44,781 nt of DNA from JBKEDC01 sp047972995 (lineage in GTDB: Bacteria; Bacteroidota; Bacteroidia; Bacteroidales; Prolixibacteraceae). The notes under the pieces were generated by a model that saw nothing but the letters and a program-made list of their open reading frames with translations, did not search any database and was not told the origin of the DNA. The stretch spans positions 1 to 44,781 of the forward strand of contig JBKEBD010000037.1 in assembly GCA_047972995.1 (NCBI GenBank), written 5' to 3'. This document shows, in pieces, positions 43,533 to 44,781 of the stretch (the first letter of the stretch is position 1; each line of letters opens with the position of its first letter). Both the position numbers and the translations under genes were made by a program.

Positions 43533-44041
43533 ATGAAAAATAATAGAGTAACAATTGGTTATGTATTTAAGACCTAGTAAGTACAGGGACGGCACGCGCT
43601 TATTATCGTTATACAATAGATAGTGTTGTATATAAAAGTCAGGACGGAAGTTATTCTACTAATGAAGTTCTGAAATCAAAAGGAGATTCATTTTTCGTCC
43701 AATTCTATACCCCAGATCCAAATATTAATAAGATTCTATTAAATATACCTATTCCTAAAGGTCTCTCCAAACCACCATCAAAAGGCTGGACAGAGATGCC
43801 TAATTTTAAGATTATGGATATGATCGGTAAAATATCTAAAATACAAAAGATAAAAAGCGGATGTGCATTTACTATTGAAGGGTCAGAGTATTTACATAAA
43901 GTTTTTCCATATAGTATACCCGATAAAAAAACGATGACAAGTTATACAGAAGTAGGTGATTCGGTAATCAAATATGCCTATGCAGATACCTTCTTAGTAA
44001 AGAAACCTGATGGGAAAGTGTTTAAATTTATGTATTATTAA
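43533..44041 (+). pseudogene. Broken gene of unknown family (small secreted-type protein)
   Basis: MKNNRVTIGYVFKT (from 43533) ends at a stop at 43575, but a shifted frame continues LVSTGTARAYYRYTIDSVVY, then TPDPNINKILLNIPIPKGLS, KGWTEMPNFKIM, and ends FLVKKPDGKVFKFMYY at 44041. The joined protein of about 165 residues has the beta-rich character of small Bacteroidetes proteins of the type KxxVGxV...YYxYxVDGxxY. Those are usually of unknown function. A frameshift of one or two bases near 43575 explains the break. It probably belonged to the former integrative element. I cannot name the family. Confidence 0.5.
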
Positions 44042-44287
44042 TTGCACTACGTTTTTTTTCCTTGTGAAAGGAGCCGTTTTATAGCCTAAGGACTTGTAAA
44101 TACGTTCGACTTGTTCACTTGGCGAAGAACATCTTCTGATACTTATAATATCGCCTTTGTCATTATTCACAGCAGTAGTTACGCATTTCTGCGTGTGTAT
44201 GATTCTATTCAATTCTTGCCATGAGTGAGTTATTCCGTGAGACTTTAGCTGTATCCCTCCGAGCAAGTACATCTTTTCCATCTTCAT
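44041..44287 (-). pseudogene. C-terminal fragment of an IS transposase
   Basis: On the minus strand SWQELNRIIHTQKCVTTAVN, then DIISIRRCSSPSEQVERIYK and LGYKTAPFTRKKNVV resemble the C-terminal end of IS4-superfamily (IS1634/ISL3-like) transposases of Bacteroidetes, where the phrase TQ(K/R)CVT... is common. The part upstream (the catalytic DDE core) is absent and is replaced by the start of an IS66-type element. The open frame reads on past KKNVV into unrelated DNA before stopping. It is therefore a truncated remnant. The family assignment comes from memory and is only moderately certain. Confidence 0.5.
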
Positions 44288-44309
44288 TAAGCCTCCTTAC
44301 TTTGCGGTC

Positions 44310-44636
44310 ATGAAACAAATAGAACTCCGCAAACAGGAATGGATGCACAAGCATTACAAGGCATGGCAGAGAAGTGGTATGAATCATACTCAATATTGCC
44401 GAGAGAATCACATCGCCCTTCGTCAATTTCGCTATTGGATTAACAAATTCGAAGCAGAGCAAGAGGAACACTCAGTACAAGAAGACACTTCTAGAACCGC
44501 GAGCTTTATTCCTATTGTTCCCTCGCGGGCAGAAGTAGCACCTCAAAGTATAACATTGCAATATCCCAACGGAGTGGTCTTGATCTTGGGATGTGTCCTC
44601 AATATCGATCAATTACGATCCCTGATATACCTATAG
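44310..44636 (+). CDS. tnpA: IS66-family accessory protein TnpA
   Basis: A 108-residue small basic protein of the IS66 first-gene type. It has WMHKHYKAWQRSGMNHTQYC and then IALRQFRYWINKF, which form a short helix-turn-helix. The tail contains FIPIVPSR and YPNGVVLILG-like residues before a last LRSLIYL. In IS66 elements tnpA is followed at once by tnpB and then the tnpC transposase; here tnpB starts 4 bp later but is cut by a stop. A TTACTTTG sequence about 20 bp before the ATG may be its promoter. The rest of the element is beyond the right edge. Confidence 0.85.
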   Translation: MKQIELRKQEWMHKHYKAWQRSGMNHTQYCRENHIALRQFRYWINKFEAEQEEHSVQEDTSRTASFIPIVPSRAEVAPQSITLQYPNGVVLILGCVLNIDQLRSLIYL

Positions 44637-44640
44637 CTTT

Positions 44641-44781
44641 ATGTTTGCACTTTCAGGCGACTTCAATTTCCATCTCTACAGTCAACCGACCGACATGCGC
44701 TAGAGTTTTGCTGCTCTTGTTTTTCCACCGATCCCCAACTCTTTACGTCGGCATGCTTTTGGACTGATACCTCTGTCATCA
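44641..44781 (+). pseudogene. tnpB: IS66 TnpB, interrupted by an early stop (partial at window edge)
   Basis: The start MFALSGDFNFHLYSQPTDMR is a close match to IS66 TnpB, but codon 21 is TAG (44701-44703). In intact copies this position is followed by a lysine and then SF(D)GL. Here SFAAL follows in frame after the stop, and similarity then fades. So tnpB is broken, either by a point mutation or by a junction with unrelated DNA. Confidence 0.7.

Overview
The window is chromosomal DNA from a member of the Bacteroidota (Bacteroidetes), most likely a Bacteroidales/Marinilabiliales-type organism. The evidence is a fused lpxC/fabZ gene, a complete Bat operon (moxR, DUF58, batA-batE), a stand-alone ftsE, promoters of the form TTTG-N19-TAnnTTTG (clearest at the tRNA-Asn and ftsE genes), and lipoproteins and secreted polysaccharide-degrading enzymes typical of the phylum. 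The genus cannot be fixed from this sequence alone.

Left end (1-5.7 kb) is a defence region: the start of a type I restriction-modification hsdM gene, a WYL-domain regulator, and a decayed type VI-B CRISPR locus. The CRISPR relic is a Cas13b-like RNA-guided RNase gene broken by one in-frame stop and about three frameshifts, one of them inside the C-terminal HEPN catalytic motif. It is followed 130 bp downstream by a single 36-nt sequence with the exact architecture of a Cas13b direct repeat. This is the most notable content of the window.

From 5.7 to 16.2 kb lie housekeeping genes: glyA, a degenerate beta-lactamase-fold lipoprotein, ftsE, a pentapeptide-repeat protein, mazG with a histidine phosphatase, mnmA, yicC, gmk and nadD. 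Between them are a 0.9-kb decayed region with 42-bp tandem repeats, a broken dinD gene and a MITE-like element. From 16.4 to 21.3 kb is a pectin/rhamnogalacturonan cluster: GH28 polygalacturonase, DUF4861 lipoprotein, alpha/beta esterase and CE12 acetylesterase. It sits behind a perfect 20-bp palindrome that looks like a LacI-family operator. An ECF sigma factor follows.

From 22.8 to 31.7 kb is the Bat (aerotolerance-type) operon, followed by fabI. A block on the minus strand (32.6-37.2 kb) holds an ankyrin lipoprotein, rarA, a large TPR protein and a threonylcarbamoyl-AMP synthase. Then come mnmD, an HD phosphohydrolase, and the lipid A/fatty acid operon lpxD-lpxC/fabZ-lpxA. mnmA and mnmD both act on the wobble uridine of tRNA.

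The right end (42.8-44.8 kb) is a tRNA-Asn gene that served as an integration site. Downstream are a truncated tyrosine recombinase with flanking arm-type repeats, a broken hypothetical gene, a C-terminal fragment of a transposase, and the start of an IS66-type element whose tnpB has an early stop. Both ends of the window are therefore accessory DNA in decay, while the middle is stable core genome.
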